A stretch of 64,000 nucleotides of DNA from Mactra quadrangularis. Lineage: Eukaryota; Mollusca; Bivalvia; Venerida; Mactridae. Made by a program: the position numbers and the translations under genes. The stretch covers positions 15,216,011 to 15,280,010 of the forward strand of contig CM046297.1 in assembly GCA_025267735.1 (NCBI GenBank). Direction: 5' to 3'. The notes beneath the pieces were generated by a model. It did no database searches. It was not told the DNA's origin and was given only the letters and a program-made list of their open reading frames with translations. Shown here in pieces: positions 12,288 through 22,826 of this stretch; position 1 is the first letter of the stretch, and each line of letters starts with the position of its first letter.

Positions 12288-12410
12288 ATTCCTGTAAAGG
12301 CTAAATCTCTGAATTTTTGCTGTTAACCAGTTACTTAAGGCATACTTTTCAGTGACTATCAACTGCAATACATAATTTAGAATCAGTAGTAGGAAGACTT
12401 TTACTGTCTA
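12288..12410 (-). repeat. Degenerate SINE-B fragment (central body)
   Basis: Recognisable by the ordered words GGCTAAATCTCTG, GCTGTTAACCAGTTACT, GCATACTTT and CAACTGC, shared with the full copy at 40077-40398. The head and tail are missing. Confidence 0.6.
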
Positions 12411-13131
12411 GAATGGGGTCAAAAACATTTTCCTACTCTAATGAATCCTTGAAACCATTTCACACACAAGACATAGTTGAGTTTTAAGGTTTCAGTAAGG
12501 AGTTTAGAAATTATTGTGCATGTTGTAGCAGACAATCTGTTTAAATAGCTATTAATATATTGCCAGAACTATTTGTGGATTCCATACCTATGGATTGAAA
12601 GAGACTGAAATAAGGATAGATATACAGTAATACTTGTTTGGACTGATAGCCCCAAACTAACTAAAAATACAGAAAATATTAATGTACTACATCTACTAAA
12701 TATTAAGAGAGAATATCAAATATTTGAAAACCTGAATTATAAGACCAAAACAATTTGGATGACTCATTTTAAGACAATAATACTGGAACCTGCCTTCCAA
12801 AATATGTTGTTTTTTTTTGTAAATAAAAGCATTTTTTGTATACTGCAATGATATAAGTTGGCTAAAAGCATATTGCAGCATTACTATTCTACCATTTATA
12901 GCTGGCTTCAATTGACTTAAATTGACTTAAATTAATTGTCCTATAGATACAAAAATTTGCAGTGAATGTTTCGTTTAAATAGGTAAATGCAAAAGTGCCA
13001 TAAACAATACCAGTAGCATTGCTATAACTTTCACATGTATGTGTGTATGTATTGTTGTCCCTGCCAGCTGACGCCAGAAAAGCACATTTGTGCTTAATTG
13101 CTTGAATAAATATATTTGTATTTTTTATTTA

Positions 13132-13355
13132 TTTGTTGGGTTTTAACGCCGTAACAACACATTGAATAGGTTATATAACTGGGTCCAACGCACCTAATAG
13201 CTTTCCTGGACCCATGCCTATGACAAATACCTACCCTTCCAAAAGGCCAGAAACTTCTCCATGTAGCTTATTAGCAGAGGAAAATTGACATTTATTATTG
13301 TCAAGTTTTCATGGAAGGGTAAAACCGCCCTGGGTGGGATTTAAACCCGTACATT
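13132..13355 (-). repeat. SINE-A copy (minus), head-truncated
   Basis: Read on minus it ends in a tail GGCGTTAAAACCCAACAAA. The body contains CTTTTGGAAGGGTAGGTATTTG, GGTCCAGGAAAGCTATTAGGTG and TTATATAACCTATTC. It shares this body with 18903-19175. Near 13344 the box-B-like GGGTTTAAATCCC remains, while the box A end is lost. Confidence 0.75.
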
Positions 13356-13711
13356 TGTATTCTGTATTTGTATAGCTACAGGCAATAAAACATGACATAT
13401 CTATGAACAGCTAAACGAAGTGCATCTAAAAATGATCCTCCTTAGTTTTAAATTATGAAATATTGGCATTTCCGCTAATTACAGGTACAAAATACAAAGG
13501 AACATAACTGGTTTCGTTATACGCAACCCAGCACCAAAACTAAAAAATTAAACAAATGCAGTTAGTATTCTATAAAAAGTAACATAATACAAATGTAAAC
13601 AAAATGAAAACTTAACAATCTGACTAAAACACTTGATCTTTCTAACACAAGTAGACCAGGAGCATGTTCAGTTACCCTGAACATTCAAAAAGTTCTGTAA
13701 TGGAAGTGTCA

Positions 13712-13830
13712 GAACAACTCAACCCATAGACAACTCAACCCGAGACAACTCAATCTCCTACTAACAGATTTAGTTGTCCCAACTTTGAGTTTAGTATTGC
13801 ACGGGTTGATTTGTCTTCGGGTTGAGTTTT
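13712..13830. repeat. Inverted repeat with CAACTCAACCC motifs
   Basis: AACTCAACCC appears twice at the left with a related AACTCAATCT, and the inverse (GGGTTGATTTG, GGGTTGAGTT) appears at the right. The arms are partly complementary around a ~60-bp centre. It could be a short MITE or foldback. Confidence 0.5.
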
Positions 13831-13944
13831 CCCGTACCCGTAACGTTAGCTAACAGTCGTTAATGAACGCGGGGCTGGTGGCAGTCTTATGTAACTTTAT
13901 TACATAAAGTAAGTTCCATTTTTTCCTCCAGAATATAATAATAA

Positions 13945-14132
13945 TTGTTAAATTCTATTTAATTGTAAGTGGCAAATACAGAATCCAGCTGATTTAAATA
14001 CTCATAATAGTACTTTTGTACTCACTATCAATTATAGTTATGCACACCTATGTACTTGAAATATCAACCATAATTAAGTATTTAAATCAGTGGGGTTACT
14101 ATATGCACCACTAACAGTTGAATATCATTTAA
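13945..14132. mobile_element. MITE-A copy, near full length (188 bp)
   Basis: Left end TTGTTAAATTCTATTTAATTG with CTGATTTAAATACTCA. Right end AGTATTTAAATCAGTGG ... CAGTTGAATATCATTTAA. The arms form an inverted repeat of about 60 bp around a short AT-rich spacer. Confidence 0.85.
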
Positions 14133-14369
14133 CTATATGTGATATTACCGCAACATTTAAACCATTGTTCTGTCATATTGGTGTGCTACTTAAAATAATC
14201 AGCCACCCAGACACCACTTTTCATTATGCATTCAGCTCAAAGGTTAAAGTATTATAACTGGCTTTTATATTTTTTTTCAAAATGCCATAGCTGAAAATTA
14301 TCATTTTATCACTTTCTGTTTAGAAAACAATGCAAGCAAGACTTTGAATAATTTTAAAAGACATCCAGC

Positions 14370-14622
14370 GGCCAATTGTATAAACATATTTTACCATGGT
14401 AAAATCATACCCTAGGGTAAGTTTCCAGTTACCAGAGTGGTAAGTGATAGTATAAAAAAAATACCTGGATGTCTTTTAAAATTTTATCGGCGCTGGTTTG
14501 GTTACTAGTGTGGTAAGTTGTTTTATACAATTGAGTTTACCTCAGTAGTTACCATACCTTTCAATTTACCCTATGGTAAGTGTTACTATGGTATAATTTT
14601 ACCATTGTTTATACAATTGGCC
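14370..14622. mobile_element. 253-bp foldback with GGCCAATTGTATAAACA ends
   Basis: The terminal 17-19 bp are perfect inverses (GGCCAATTGTATAAACA / TGTTTATACAATTGGCC). The interior is built from many small palindromes around GGTAA/TTACC (TTACCATGGTAA, ACCCTAGGGTAA, TTACCCTATGGTAA). The left flank reappears inverted in the middle; see findings. Confidence 0.8.
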
Positions 14623-14790
14623 ACAGATGGCAAATGAAACATCGACATCTCCAAATATACCAATGGTTAGGAAGATTAAGTGTTTTAGCCTGATTGGTAA
14701 ACATTATAATCCGATCACCAAGGGGATCTACAATCTAACCATCCAATGATCATATGGGTGAGTGGGTGGGACAAATGTTGCAACACTTAC

Positions 14791-14814
14791 CAAGCAGTTA
14801 GTCTTGGAACAGGT
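14791..14814 (-). CDS. ITPRID2: Candidate 24-nt cassette microexon of the ITPRID2-like gene
   Basis: On minus, a pyrimidine-rich acceptor (TTTGTATTTCAATAG, ending 14815) precedes 24 nt and a strong donor G|GTAAGTG (14790). The length is a multiple of three. The flanking junction is phase 2, and in that phase the insert reads without a stop (R-PVPRLTAC-V), changing the junction Ser to Arg...Cys. Inclusion would add eight residues just before the acidic helix that leads to SLGFG. Vertebrate relatives have no equivalent that I know of, and skipping gives the better family match, so it would be an alternative exon. Only splice-site and phase logic supports it. Confidence 0.4.
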
Positions 14815-14944
14815 CTATTGAAATACAAAAATCACACAAATAAAACAAAGCAAAAATCACAATGGGACAAAAATCACAAACAGTCAGGTAGCTTTAATCA
14901 AAGGAAGTAGTCAACGATTTTGGTGTCATGGTATTTTGGTCGAC

Positions 14945-15196
14945 TCTGTGACAAGTTTTTACATGGGGTTTCCCCATGTTTAGAAGTGGACCGCCGCAAA
15001 TCCACATCAAAATTTGTGGCGGACAATTACATTCGGTTGTGCGCGTGCAAATAAAGGGATAATTACCACTGCAATTAATATAGTCCGCATTACGCGTTAA
15101 CAAGCAGACAATAAGAAGCATGTGTATATCTTATCTGATTTATGTAAGGTAAAGGTCCCAAACCCAATGTCTGACAGCGCTATCAGCGCTTTGATT
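14945..15196 (-). repeat. Dispersed repeat R1, copy 2
   Basis: Inverted, highly similar copy of 1887-2176, lacking its ~40-bp insert. It runs from AACTTGTCAC... backwards to GCGCTGATAGCGCTGTC. It preserves a short frame beginning MLLIVCLLT. Confidence 0.75.
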
Positions 15197-15254
15197 ATAT
15201 ATATATCATGGCAGTTATTTGATTAGCAACAAGAATGCCATGGATCGCTAGATC

Positions 15255-15435
15255 TTCACTTTTAACCAGTTCTAAGCACATATTTTAACCATATGATGAA
15301 AAACTGCCTTACTTCATACAGCAGTAGGAAGTAAAATGGCTATAGAAAGTAGTTTATGACCAAGCTTCGTGAAAGTATGTAGGTCACTTCAGGAACTGAA
15401 CCCATCAGTTTGAGTCGTACCAAATGAATGACCCA
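15255..15435 (-). repeat. Degenerate SINE-B fragment
   Basis: Keeps ATGGCTATAGAAAGTA, TTATGACCAAGCTTCGTGAA and AGTATGT from the SINE-B body, plus a decayed head. It is much more diverged than 40077-40398. Confidence 0.55.
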
Positions 15436-16189
15436 GAGGGCTGGAATAATAAATTTTGATGAAGAAGTTTGTTCCAAACCTACAACAGATCAAATTCCAA
15501 ACATAAAATACTACCAATGTTTGTGATTAAAGTCCACATATAAAGCATTCATGCAATACTAAAAAACATCTAATAGGAAATAAAGGACAACAGGGGTCAT
15601 TTTGTTTTCCAGTAGAGGGTTGCACTTTAAAGGAATAAGCCGACCACACTAAACCTAAAATGTGTATAAAGTTTGTGACTTGGGAAGCAGAGTCTAAGAG
15701 AATCATAGCAGAGGAATGAAGGGACAATTTAAGTAATATTCAAGGACCTATAAGCTGTGAAAGAAGTAAAAACGTTGCGAAAGTGCTGTTTGAAAATGGT
15801 TCAAAAAGTGCACCCATTAACTATAGGGGAATTACTCTATTGCAACTATTGAAAAATTTGCAATTTCAGATCTATGGACTACCATATTTCAGGCAAACAG
15901 GGGGGAAACAACAAAGACTGATCCAAATATTACTAAACTAATATTAGTGATCCCACATAAAGAGACGAAACAAGCTATGGACATTTAACAATAAAAACAT
16001 AAACATGCAAGACCTAAGAGAAAACAGTTCTAGATTTAGTTTTAACACTTATATTTTGATGATTTTAGATTATTTTTGGTAATAATAAGCTAAATCTTAA
16101 ATACGTATATTTTGATTTAATATAACTGTTTGTATACAAGTAACCTTTATTATCACATAAAGAAGTTATATAATAGAATACATCAAAAC

Positions 16190-16590
16190 ATTTGTAACAA
16201 CCCTCGTAGCAATAAAAGAATAAAGAACATTCAAAGTATTATTTACTATTCCCTGTATTAACAGATGATATCTAGAGAATTATTGAACATCCCTCATAGC
16301 AGAGAAGACATAAAAGATATCTGATACATTTTTAACATCCCTCTTAGCAGAGAAAGAAATAGATGACATAATTATTTAGTATTATTGAACGACCCTCATA
16401 GAAATATACAAAAAGAAGATATATGTAACATATTTAACATCCCTCTTAGTAGTGGAAGAAATAAGTAACATCTTGAGTATTATTGAACGACCCTCATAGA
16501 AATATACAAAGAGAAGATATCTGAAACATTTTTTACAACCCCTATAGCAATAGAAGATATACTAAGCATTATTGAACACCCCTCATATTA
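16190..16590. repeat. ~60-bp tandem repeat beside a splice donor
   Basis: About seven diverged units contain AACATCCCTCnTAGnAG(A)AGA followed by AAGATAT...AnTATT. The array ends ~25 bp from the donor of exon 16613-16708. Confidence 0.8.
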
Positions 16591-16612
16591 GATTTCACAT
16601 ATATAATTGTAC

Positions 16613-16708
16613 CTGCTGTTATTACTGGCCATACTAGAACTACCCTGGGTTCTTTCAACAGCCGACACCCATCGTAATCTCTTCTTTGTACGTGCATCTT
16701 CCCCTGAC
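16613..16708 (-). CDS. ITPRID2: ITPRID2-like, 96-nt exon (SSSM segment)
   Basis: Acceptor AATATTTCAG (16709-16710), donor CAG|GTACAA (16611-16612). The exon enters and leaves in phase 2. It encodes S-GEDARTKKRLRWVSAVERT-QGSSSMASNN-S, a basic stretch followed by the Ser-rich segment that precedes the LGFG helix in KRAP/TESPA1 proteins. Its last two bases (AG) join T of the next exon to make Ser, giving NNSSVEQLL. That reconstructs the SS(V/I)SEnL-like lead-in of vertebrate relatives, which is strong support that both exons belong to one gene. The basic stretch also resembles the KERRLQ-like segment at the same place in ITPRID2. Confidence 0.85.
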
Positions 16709-18372
16709 CTGAAATATTGTGAAAACATACAAATATAGCACCTAGAGTTCGTCCTGAGAAATCTCGAATCCAGTATTTTAAGTTTCATTTTGGACATTTG
16801 AATAAAAAATATTGTAAACAGTCGAAAACAAACAAATATGTACACAGAAAAACATTTAAATTCTAACTTCTTCATTAATGGATAAAAATCAACATAATTG
16901 TTGAATTTTACTAGAATAGTATAACAAGCTCTGATGAGGCCCATATCAGTGACACCTTGGAAACACTAAATTCAGAACTCTGCACTTAACTTGGATTAAC
17001 ACTCAACTAAAAGAACACCATATAATGGACTGGACTACTAAAGTGGCTATTAAATATTTCAATATGATTAATGCAAGCAAATCATTATTAGTTAAAACAC
17101 TCAACTAAAAATGAATAAGAATCAACTACAAATAGAATAGTTAGAAAAATACTAAAATTAGTAAGGTTGTAAAACACACATTATAATTATTAAATAAAGA
17201 TTTCACATCAAAATATTAACCATTCCAAAACAATATAAGTAAAAGCATTTGTGTTAAAGGTTTGCGCCTATCACTCACACAAGTAAACAAATACCTTTCA
17301 CCACTCTGAGAACCATCTAAACACTAGCCTGTCAGTCAATACACATAGAGCCATTAAACATATACACATACAAAAAGAAACATCTAGATTCCAAAAAAAT
17401 CAGTCAAAGTCTGTGGGGCATAAATCAGATTTTCAATAAACAATCTCATCCTAAGTACCAAAGCAATACAATATAAGACATTGAAATATGATTGCTATCA
17501 TGCTTGTTTGTTTAGATTTCATGCCACATATATATAATAGCTTTTTCAGATCAATTAAAGGTCCCCTTTAAAGACCCCTAGATTATAGCTATAGCTATCC
17601 AGCAATTTTAAGTCCCAAATGGTGGCATTATAAGCGTCACCATGTTATTATTATTGGTCTTGAACTGAGCTCATTCAGTGAAAAATAAATACATATCAGG
17701 GTTGATATGTCACATAGCAAAATGCTAAAAATCCAAGTATAAAAAAAAACTTTTGAATTTCAAGTCTACACAGCTAGTGGTGAGGTTCAAGGAACCCAAG
17801 AAAAAGGTTACTATTATTGACCCAGCAACACTGTAGTGCACATGCACCATTATAGTACCTTTCAATATTGTTGTTTTATTCAACTGTCATCATTAACCCC
17901 ACTAATTTAAATACTCACTACAGTACTTCTGTACTTCTTAATCAAATCTTTACAATAGGTGCTGAGAAATAGACTATATTCGGAATTCAAATACAATGTA
18001 TGTGGGTTTTCCCTCCGGTACAAACAAACTTTCACCATTACAATGAAAGCATGTGCACAAAGAACAATAAGATTTAATCCAAAGTTCGTGCTATTTAGCA
18101 ATAATGTGTAGAAAACTTTGTTTGTACCGCCTGTGCACAGATGGAAAACCCCATAAATTTTAATGCCAGATTAGGTCTATTGAGCAGATAAGTAAAAGCT
18201 ACAGGCCAACCGACTGACAAGCTGACTCCTATGCACCCCTCAAACATAATTTTGAGGGTATAACGACAGGTATTCAACATGAATTTCCCAAGTTATGTTT
18301 AATGCCAAGAGCCAAGAAGTAAGGTTGGTGTTGAGAACTAACATTAAACAAAATAACAACAAAAAAACTTAC
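16709..18372 (-). other. Intron, 1.66 kb, phase 2
   Basis: Donor GCAGG|GTAAGT (18372), acceptor ATATTTCAG (16709). It contains a solo MITE-A end (17875-17935). 16950-17860 and 17950-18360 hold nothing I recognise. Confidence 0.8.
17875..17935. repeat. Solo MITE-A terminus
   Basis: TTATTCAACTGTCATCATTAACCCCACT and TTTAAATACTCACTACAGTACTT match the left arm of MITE-A. No right arm follows, so it is a truncated copy. Confidence 0.7.
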
Positions 18373-18406
18373 CCTGCTTCTCTCATTTTCTGTGTCATTG
18401 TACCTG
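18373..18406 (-). CDS. ITPRID2: ITPRID2-like, 31/34-nt exon with NAGNAG acceptor
   Basis: The acceptor reads ATTATCAGCAG|GTACAATG, so splicing can occur after either CAG: the exon starts at 18403 (31 nt) or 18406 (34 nt). Both keep frame, and the longer form adds one Ala. The donor AGCAGG|GTAAGT is near-consensus. In the phase fixed by the neighbours it reads (A)GTMTQKMREAG and continues into SGEDART. A different frame of the same bases is also open, but it would hit a stop in the next exon, which fixes the phase. The segment is basic and possibly helical. Its function is unknown. Confidence 0.75.
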
Positions 18407-18477
18407 CTGATAATATAAAAAAATATAATTAATAAACTGTGTTTTATCTGAGGATGCACATTTGTTCCATTAGCGAT

Positions 18478-18716
18478 AGCCGCAGCCTTGGCGTAGTGGT
18501 TAGCATGTCTGACTTCGAATTCGGAGATCGTGCGTTCGAAACCACAGTCGGGGCAGGTCATATTCTTACATGAGTTGTCGGCCTATTGGTAGGGTAAGTT
18601 AGTACTGGTGATAGAAAAGTGTCCAGGAAACCTATAGTAGGAAGAGCTGGCCGTCGTATATATGACCTATGTATGTGTTGAATACGACGTTAACAAAAAA
18701 TATATATAAAAAATCC
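18478..18716 (+). repeat. SINE-A relative with tRNA-like head
   Basis: Box A-like TTGGCGTAGTGGTTAGCATG and box B-like GTGCGTTCGAAACC are spaced as in a tRNA-derived pol III promoter. Then comes a body GGTAGGGTAAGTTAGTACTGG / GTGTCCAGGAAACC shared with 13132 and 18903. The tail is GAATACGACGTTAACAAAAAA with TA repeats. It is not a functional tRNA, because it cannot form a cloverleaf. Confidence 0.8.
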
Positions 18717-18902
18717 ATAAGCAATGGTGCTTTTGATATAAACATTAGTGTGCCAAGTGGCACATCTTGGTCCAGTTACATTTACAGTAACAACTATATA
18801 GAAATAAGCCAGATTTTTGTCACAATCCAAAATTCTGTAAATTTTGTTATTGCTTCTAGTGTTAGCTTATATAGACATATTAATCTTTGTCACTTTTTTT
18901 TT

Positions 18903-19175
18903 AAACTGGGTTTAACGCAGAGTCAACATGATTTTTTAGGTTATTTAACAGGGACCAGCACACCTAATGGAGCTTCCCTGGACCCTTGTCTATAACCAGT
19001 ACTCACCTACCCTACCACAAGGCTTCTCCATATACCTTATGAATGGAGGAAAATTGACATTATTGTCAATTTTTTATGGAAGGATATAACCTTCCTGGGA
19101 GGGATTTGAACCCATGCTCCCTTCCAGACACTAGATTCAAAATCCAGGCGTGCTACCAACTGTGCTACAGACCAA
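18903..19175 (-). repeat. SINE-A copy (minus), nearly complete
   Basis: On minus it starts with a tRNA-like head (GTAGCACAGTTGGTAGCACG box A, GGGTTCAAATCCC box B). It continues with the body (GGTAGGGTAGGTGAGTACTGG, GGGTCCAGGGAAGCT) and ends TGCGTTAAACCCAGTTT. The head differs from that of 18478-18716 while the body is shared, suggesting head exchange. Confidence 0.85.
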
Positions 19176-19310
19176 GGTTAACCTTTGTTACTATATGCCT
19201 TAGTAAGAATGAAATTTTAAAAACAGAATTGTTGAGTACATGTATTATTAATTAAGAATATCAAATGCACCAAAAGCATTCCTCTAGGCTCCAATAACAT
19301 TTAAATGTAC

Positions 19311-19390
19311 CCAACATTATTGATGTATGGGGGTCATGGCTCCTGGATCAATAGACTTGTGTTCTACCTACTAAGGCAATCTACCCTTAT
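19311..19390 (-). repeat. SINE-B head fragment
   Basis: GGATCAATAGACTTGTGTTCTACC and ACTAAGGCAAT resemble the GATCAGTAGACTTGTGCGCTACC head end of SINE-B (40077-40398). Confidence 0.45.
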
Positions 19391-19566
19391 TGAATGAAAA
19401 ATCATAAACTTAGGTCTCTGATTATACATTACAGAGTGAATACCAGTACATTATTGACAGTTTGATCACGACATCTAAGGCAAACTCTATTTGGTAAAGG
19501 ACACATTCAAACTCATTTCTTCAGATCAAAATCAAAGTCATGATAAATTCAAGGGAGGTAACTCAC

Positions 19567-19640
19567 CTTCAGTACCAACAGGTAAATCATCATCTAAATC
19601 ATCAGTTGTCTCCCTTGATAGACCGTCAGTTTTGTCTTCA
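19567..19640 (-). CDS. ITPRID2: ITPRID2-like, 74-nt acidic exon
   Basis: Acceptor CTATTTTCAG (19641-19642), donor ACTGAAG|GTGAGTT (19565-19566). It enters in phase 2 and leaves in phase 1. It encodes EDKTDGLSRETT-DDLDDDLPVGTE, joining AG from the preceding exon to form Ser. It is strongly acidic and probably disordered. No other frame is compatible with both neighbours. A 33-bp minisatellite begins only ~50 bp upstream of the acceptor. Confidence 0.82.
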
Positions 19641-19689
19641 CTGAAAATAGATGAAACAAGAACTTCATGATAAATGTATAACTCTTAGT

Positions 19690-20190
19690 TCTTAAAGTTC
19701 AAAATTTTCTGAAATTCACCAAGATTAAAGTTCAAAATTTTCTCAAATTCCCCAAGATTAAAGTTCAAAATTTTCTGAAATTCTCCAGGCTATAAGTTCA
19801 AAATTTTCTGAAATTCACCAAGCTTAAAGTTCAAAATTTTCTGAAAATCACCAAGCTTAAATTGGTTCAAAATTTTCTGAAATTCACCAGGCTAAAAGTT
19901 AAAATCTTTGTGAAATTCACCAGGCTTAAAGTTCAAAGTTTTCTGAAAATCACCAAGCTTAAATTGGTTCAAAATTTTCTGAAATTCTCCAGGCTAAAAG
20001 TTCAAAATTTTCAGAAATTCTCCAAGCTTAAAGTTCAAAATTTTCTGAAAATCACCAAGCTTAAATTGGTTCAAAATTTTCTGAAATTCACCAGGCTAAA
20101 AGTTCAAAATTTTCTGAAATTCACCAGGCTAAAAGTTAAATCTTTGTGAAATTCACCAGGCTTAAAGTTCAAAATTTTCTCAAATTCCTA
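19690..20190. repeat. ~33-bp minisatellite, about 15 units
   Basis: The unit is approximately GTTCAAAATTTTCTGAAATTCACCAAGCTTAAA, in sub-variants with AAATCACC/AAATTCTCC, AGGCTAAAA, and an inserted TTGG before TTCAAAA. Higher-order repetition is visible: the block with TTGGTTC recurs every three units. Confidence 0.9.
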
Positions 20191-20894
20191 ATTTTACTAA
20201 ATTACAGGATTTCTGTAGCTTTTACAATTGAAATGAACTTTTCTCAATTTGAACCAAAATTCATGATATTTCAATATCAATTCTTATAAGTTTCACCCAT
20301 TTAATTGATGAAATATTCATTTAGTCTATACAGATGATAAGTATATTATTGTGACACAATTCTCCAACAAATATTAAAATTTAGCCATTAAAACATAATT
20401 TATATACTGGTAGTTTTTGTAAACCAATTATGAGAATTAGGACCAGCGTTAAAATGAATCTATAATCAAGTAACACGAATACGCCATTTCTTTTCTAAAA
20501 ACGTAAAATGGTTAAGTAGATATCCATGTTTTTGAGATTTCACTCTAATCCTTTAAATCCCTCAAAACTGATGTATTAAGTAAATGAATATACTATGTAA
20601 TGTTATAATTTGAAAAAAATATTTCAGTGTCTTAAAATTCCCAGCCTGAAAAAAACCACAAACATTAGCTTCTGTACAACTCAGTTGGTCTCTAACAATG
20701 AGCATCTTAAAAGTTAGATGCTTGGGCACTGATACATTGATTTTAATAAATTCTAATCACACAGGTCAAAACCCCTAACAAAAATTAATTAAGATTTAGG
20801 AAACAGGACTCAAAACTAATTTATCAAATAGTCCTAACTTTGTAATATATACAAATAAAGCTAATGTTTTTATTATGGTTATAATTTCAACAAG

Positions 20895-21262
20895 AATTTT
20901 CCCAGCCAGTGATCAGACCACAATACAAGATCAAACCTGCCTCAATTTCTAAAACCAATTTAACAGTTAAAATCCAGCCCCCAAACAAAAATTTTACAGT
21001 CGGATCACACTGCAATAAGTCCTGCCAGGGATTACTTTATAACATAAGATTTCACCCACCTCAATTTTCAAAACCCATTCAACAGTTAAACACCAACCAC
21101 AAAACAAAAAAAACAGTAGTCCTTGACTGAGCTCCCTTGTTTTACCAGACAAGGATTAGGCCAAAACACAATGTAAAGTCCACCAAAGTTCCAAAACCCA
21201 TGCAACAGTTGAAAACGAGGCACAAAACAAAAGTTTAACAATGTTCGACCACACTGCACAAG
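20895..21262. repeat. Tandem repeat, three ~125-bp units
   Basis: Each unit carries CAAnnTTCnAAAACCnAT..AACAGTT, then a CAnAAAACAAAA block and GATCACAC/CGACCACACTGC. The units are diverged. Confidence 0.7.
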
Positions 21263-21744
21263 GACATTGACCAATGACTGGCCTTTCTCTCCTTTTATTT
21301 AATCCCCCATCTACACACCAGCATCTAAAATGGCCAGACAAGGCAATGGCTTAATTAAAAAAAAACTTAATAGCAGTGCAATGGTGCCAAAAAAATAAAT
21401 GATATATTCATAGCAAATGTCCGACAGACCCATCAACAAATGTCTTTTTCCAGTCAATTGGTCATTGGTGTAATGGTGTGTGTTATAATACCCTATCAAG
21501 AATTGTGATTTATTTATTACTGAAATGACTTAACAATTACAATGTCATTTAAACCCTAATCTATCAACCTCTATGATGAATTTATTGAATTTCAATTTAT
21601 TTTACAACTAAGATTTTCCTAGGCAACAAACAATGACCACACACATAATATTCAATATTCCAAACAGCAAGCCATTAACAGTTTTTTGTAGCTAAATCAT
21701 AGCCCAAATCACTGGACAGAAACAATCTACCCAGTATGCCTGAG

Positions 21745-22050
21745 TTTATTTGTTTTGGTTAGGTTTGACGCCATAGCAACCAACACATTGTATAGGTCAT
21801 ATCATCCCGATCAGTCAACCTACTCACTATTCCTGGAAAGTCTTTAGAAATCTCAACCAGTTACTAGGCACATAACTTTTGTCCATGACTGACAACTGCC
21901 TAACATGTTTCAGTGGTAGGAGTGAGAATGACTGTAGAAACTTTTTCATGACTAAGCTCCACGAAAGTATGCCCTGCCAAGGAATCAAACCTAAAACCCC
22001 TCGATCATTAGACTTGAGCGCTTCCAACAGAGCTAGCCAGGTGGCTTTAG
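21745..22050 (-). repeat. SINE-B copy (minus), nearly full length
   Basis: On minus: head GCTAGCTCTGTTGGAAGCGC and box B-like GGTTTGATTCC, body CATACTTTCGTGGAGCTTAGTC and GGCAGTTGTCAGTCATGGAC, tail GGCGTCAAACCTAACCAAAACAAA. It matches 40077-40398 throughout. Confidence 0.85.
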
Positions 22051-22334
22051 TTTGGTTTGAATTTCATCGAAAACTCAACTTATTTATTTCCTTGAGCGAG
22101 AAACTTTATCCTGATACCTTTTGCGAAAGCAGGAAATTGACTTGAGAGTGAATTATCAAAGTTGCAAAAGCTTGTTTCACAACTGAACTAAAATCAATTT
22201 CTATAAACTGTATGTGAACTTAACAAGGTTATGAAAATTAGTTGTATATCTAATTATTTACAATATCCAATTTTTGATCAAATCAGAATTCATTATACTT
22301 AAATGATTTCTCAGTTTCTATGACTGTACCAATC

Positions 22335-22735
22335 TCCGTTACAAACAGATATCCTGTAGAGCGTTGTCGTACAGGATCACTACTGTCTCCGTGGAAGGTC
22401 ACGTCGAGATGAACTTGGTGTCGACTTATCAATGCGTAGCTTTCATTTAGACGAAAACATCACATTTTGATATCGTAATTTCTATTTTTAGACCAAGGTT
22501 TTCATGCTAATTTAATAGCGGTATAATTCAAAGTCTGCTATTGGGCTGCTCATTTCATATTGCTTGATGTAGACGATGTAAACAAGTTACGTATCATAAC
22601 AATTTCATCATGAATATTATGATGAGAAAAGGTCACCTTAACGTGACCTACATTTGAAAAAGGCCAGATCTTAAATAGTGAGTAGGCGAGTGGAAAATTT
22701 TAGATCGGGTTTTAATCAGATTGTGACTGTACAGG
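22335..22735 (-). repeat. Dispersed repeat R3, copy A
   Basis: Co-linear with 24686-25030, 37940-38305 (inverted) and 59745-60175 (inverted). Shared words: GATATCCTGTAGA, GTCGAGATGA, TCTATTTTTAGACCAAGG, GACGATGTAAACAAGTTAC, GAGAAAAGGTC, and GGCGAG...TTTTAGATCGGGTTTTAAT at the right end. A single copy of the 48-bp satellite unit lies at its right end. Confidence 0.85.
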
Positions 22736-22826
22736 AAATATTGCAACATCTGAAATATTGAAATGAATGTACTTGAGTATTAAGTGTTCACTTAACGCCT
22801 GATTAATCAGTTAATTCCTCTTTGGC

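Larger units (their letters stand above)
11589..16612 (-). other. Intron between exons 16613-16708 and 10559-11588
   Basis: A phase-2 intron of 5.0 kb. Donor CAG|GTACAATT (16612), acceptor TTTTTAG (11589). Its contents are listed separately: SINE pieces, an inverted repeat, a MITE-A copy, a foldback, a candidate microexon, R1 and a tandem array abutting the donor. About 11600-12280 and 12420-13130 contain nothing I recognise. Confidence 0.8.
18407..19566 (-). other. Intron, 1.16 kb, phase 1
   Basis: Donor GAAG|GTGAGTT (19566). Two SINEs in opposite orientation (18478-18716 plus, 18903-19175 minus) fill about half of it, and a SINE-B head fragment lies near 19311-19390. Because they share a body, the two SINE-A copies could pair in the transcript. 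Confidence 0.8.
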
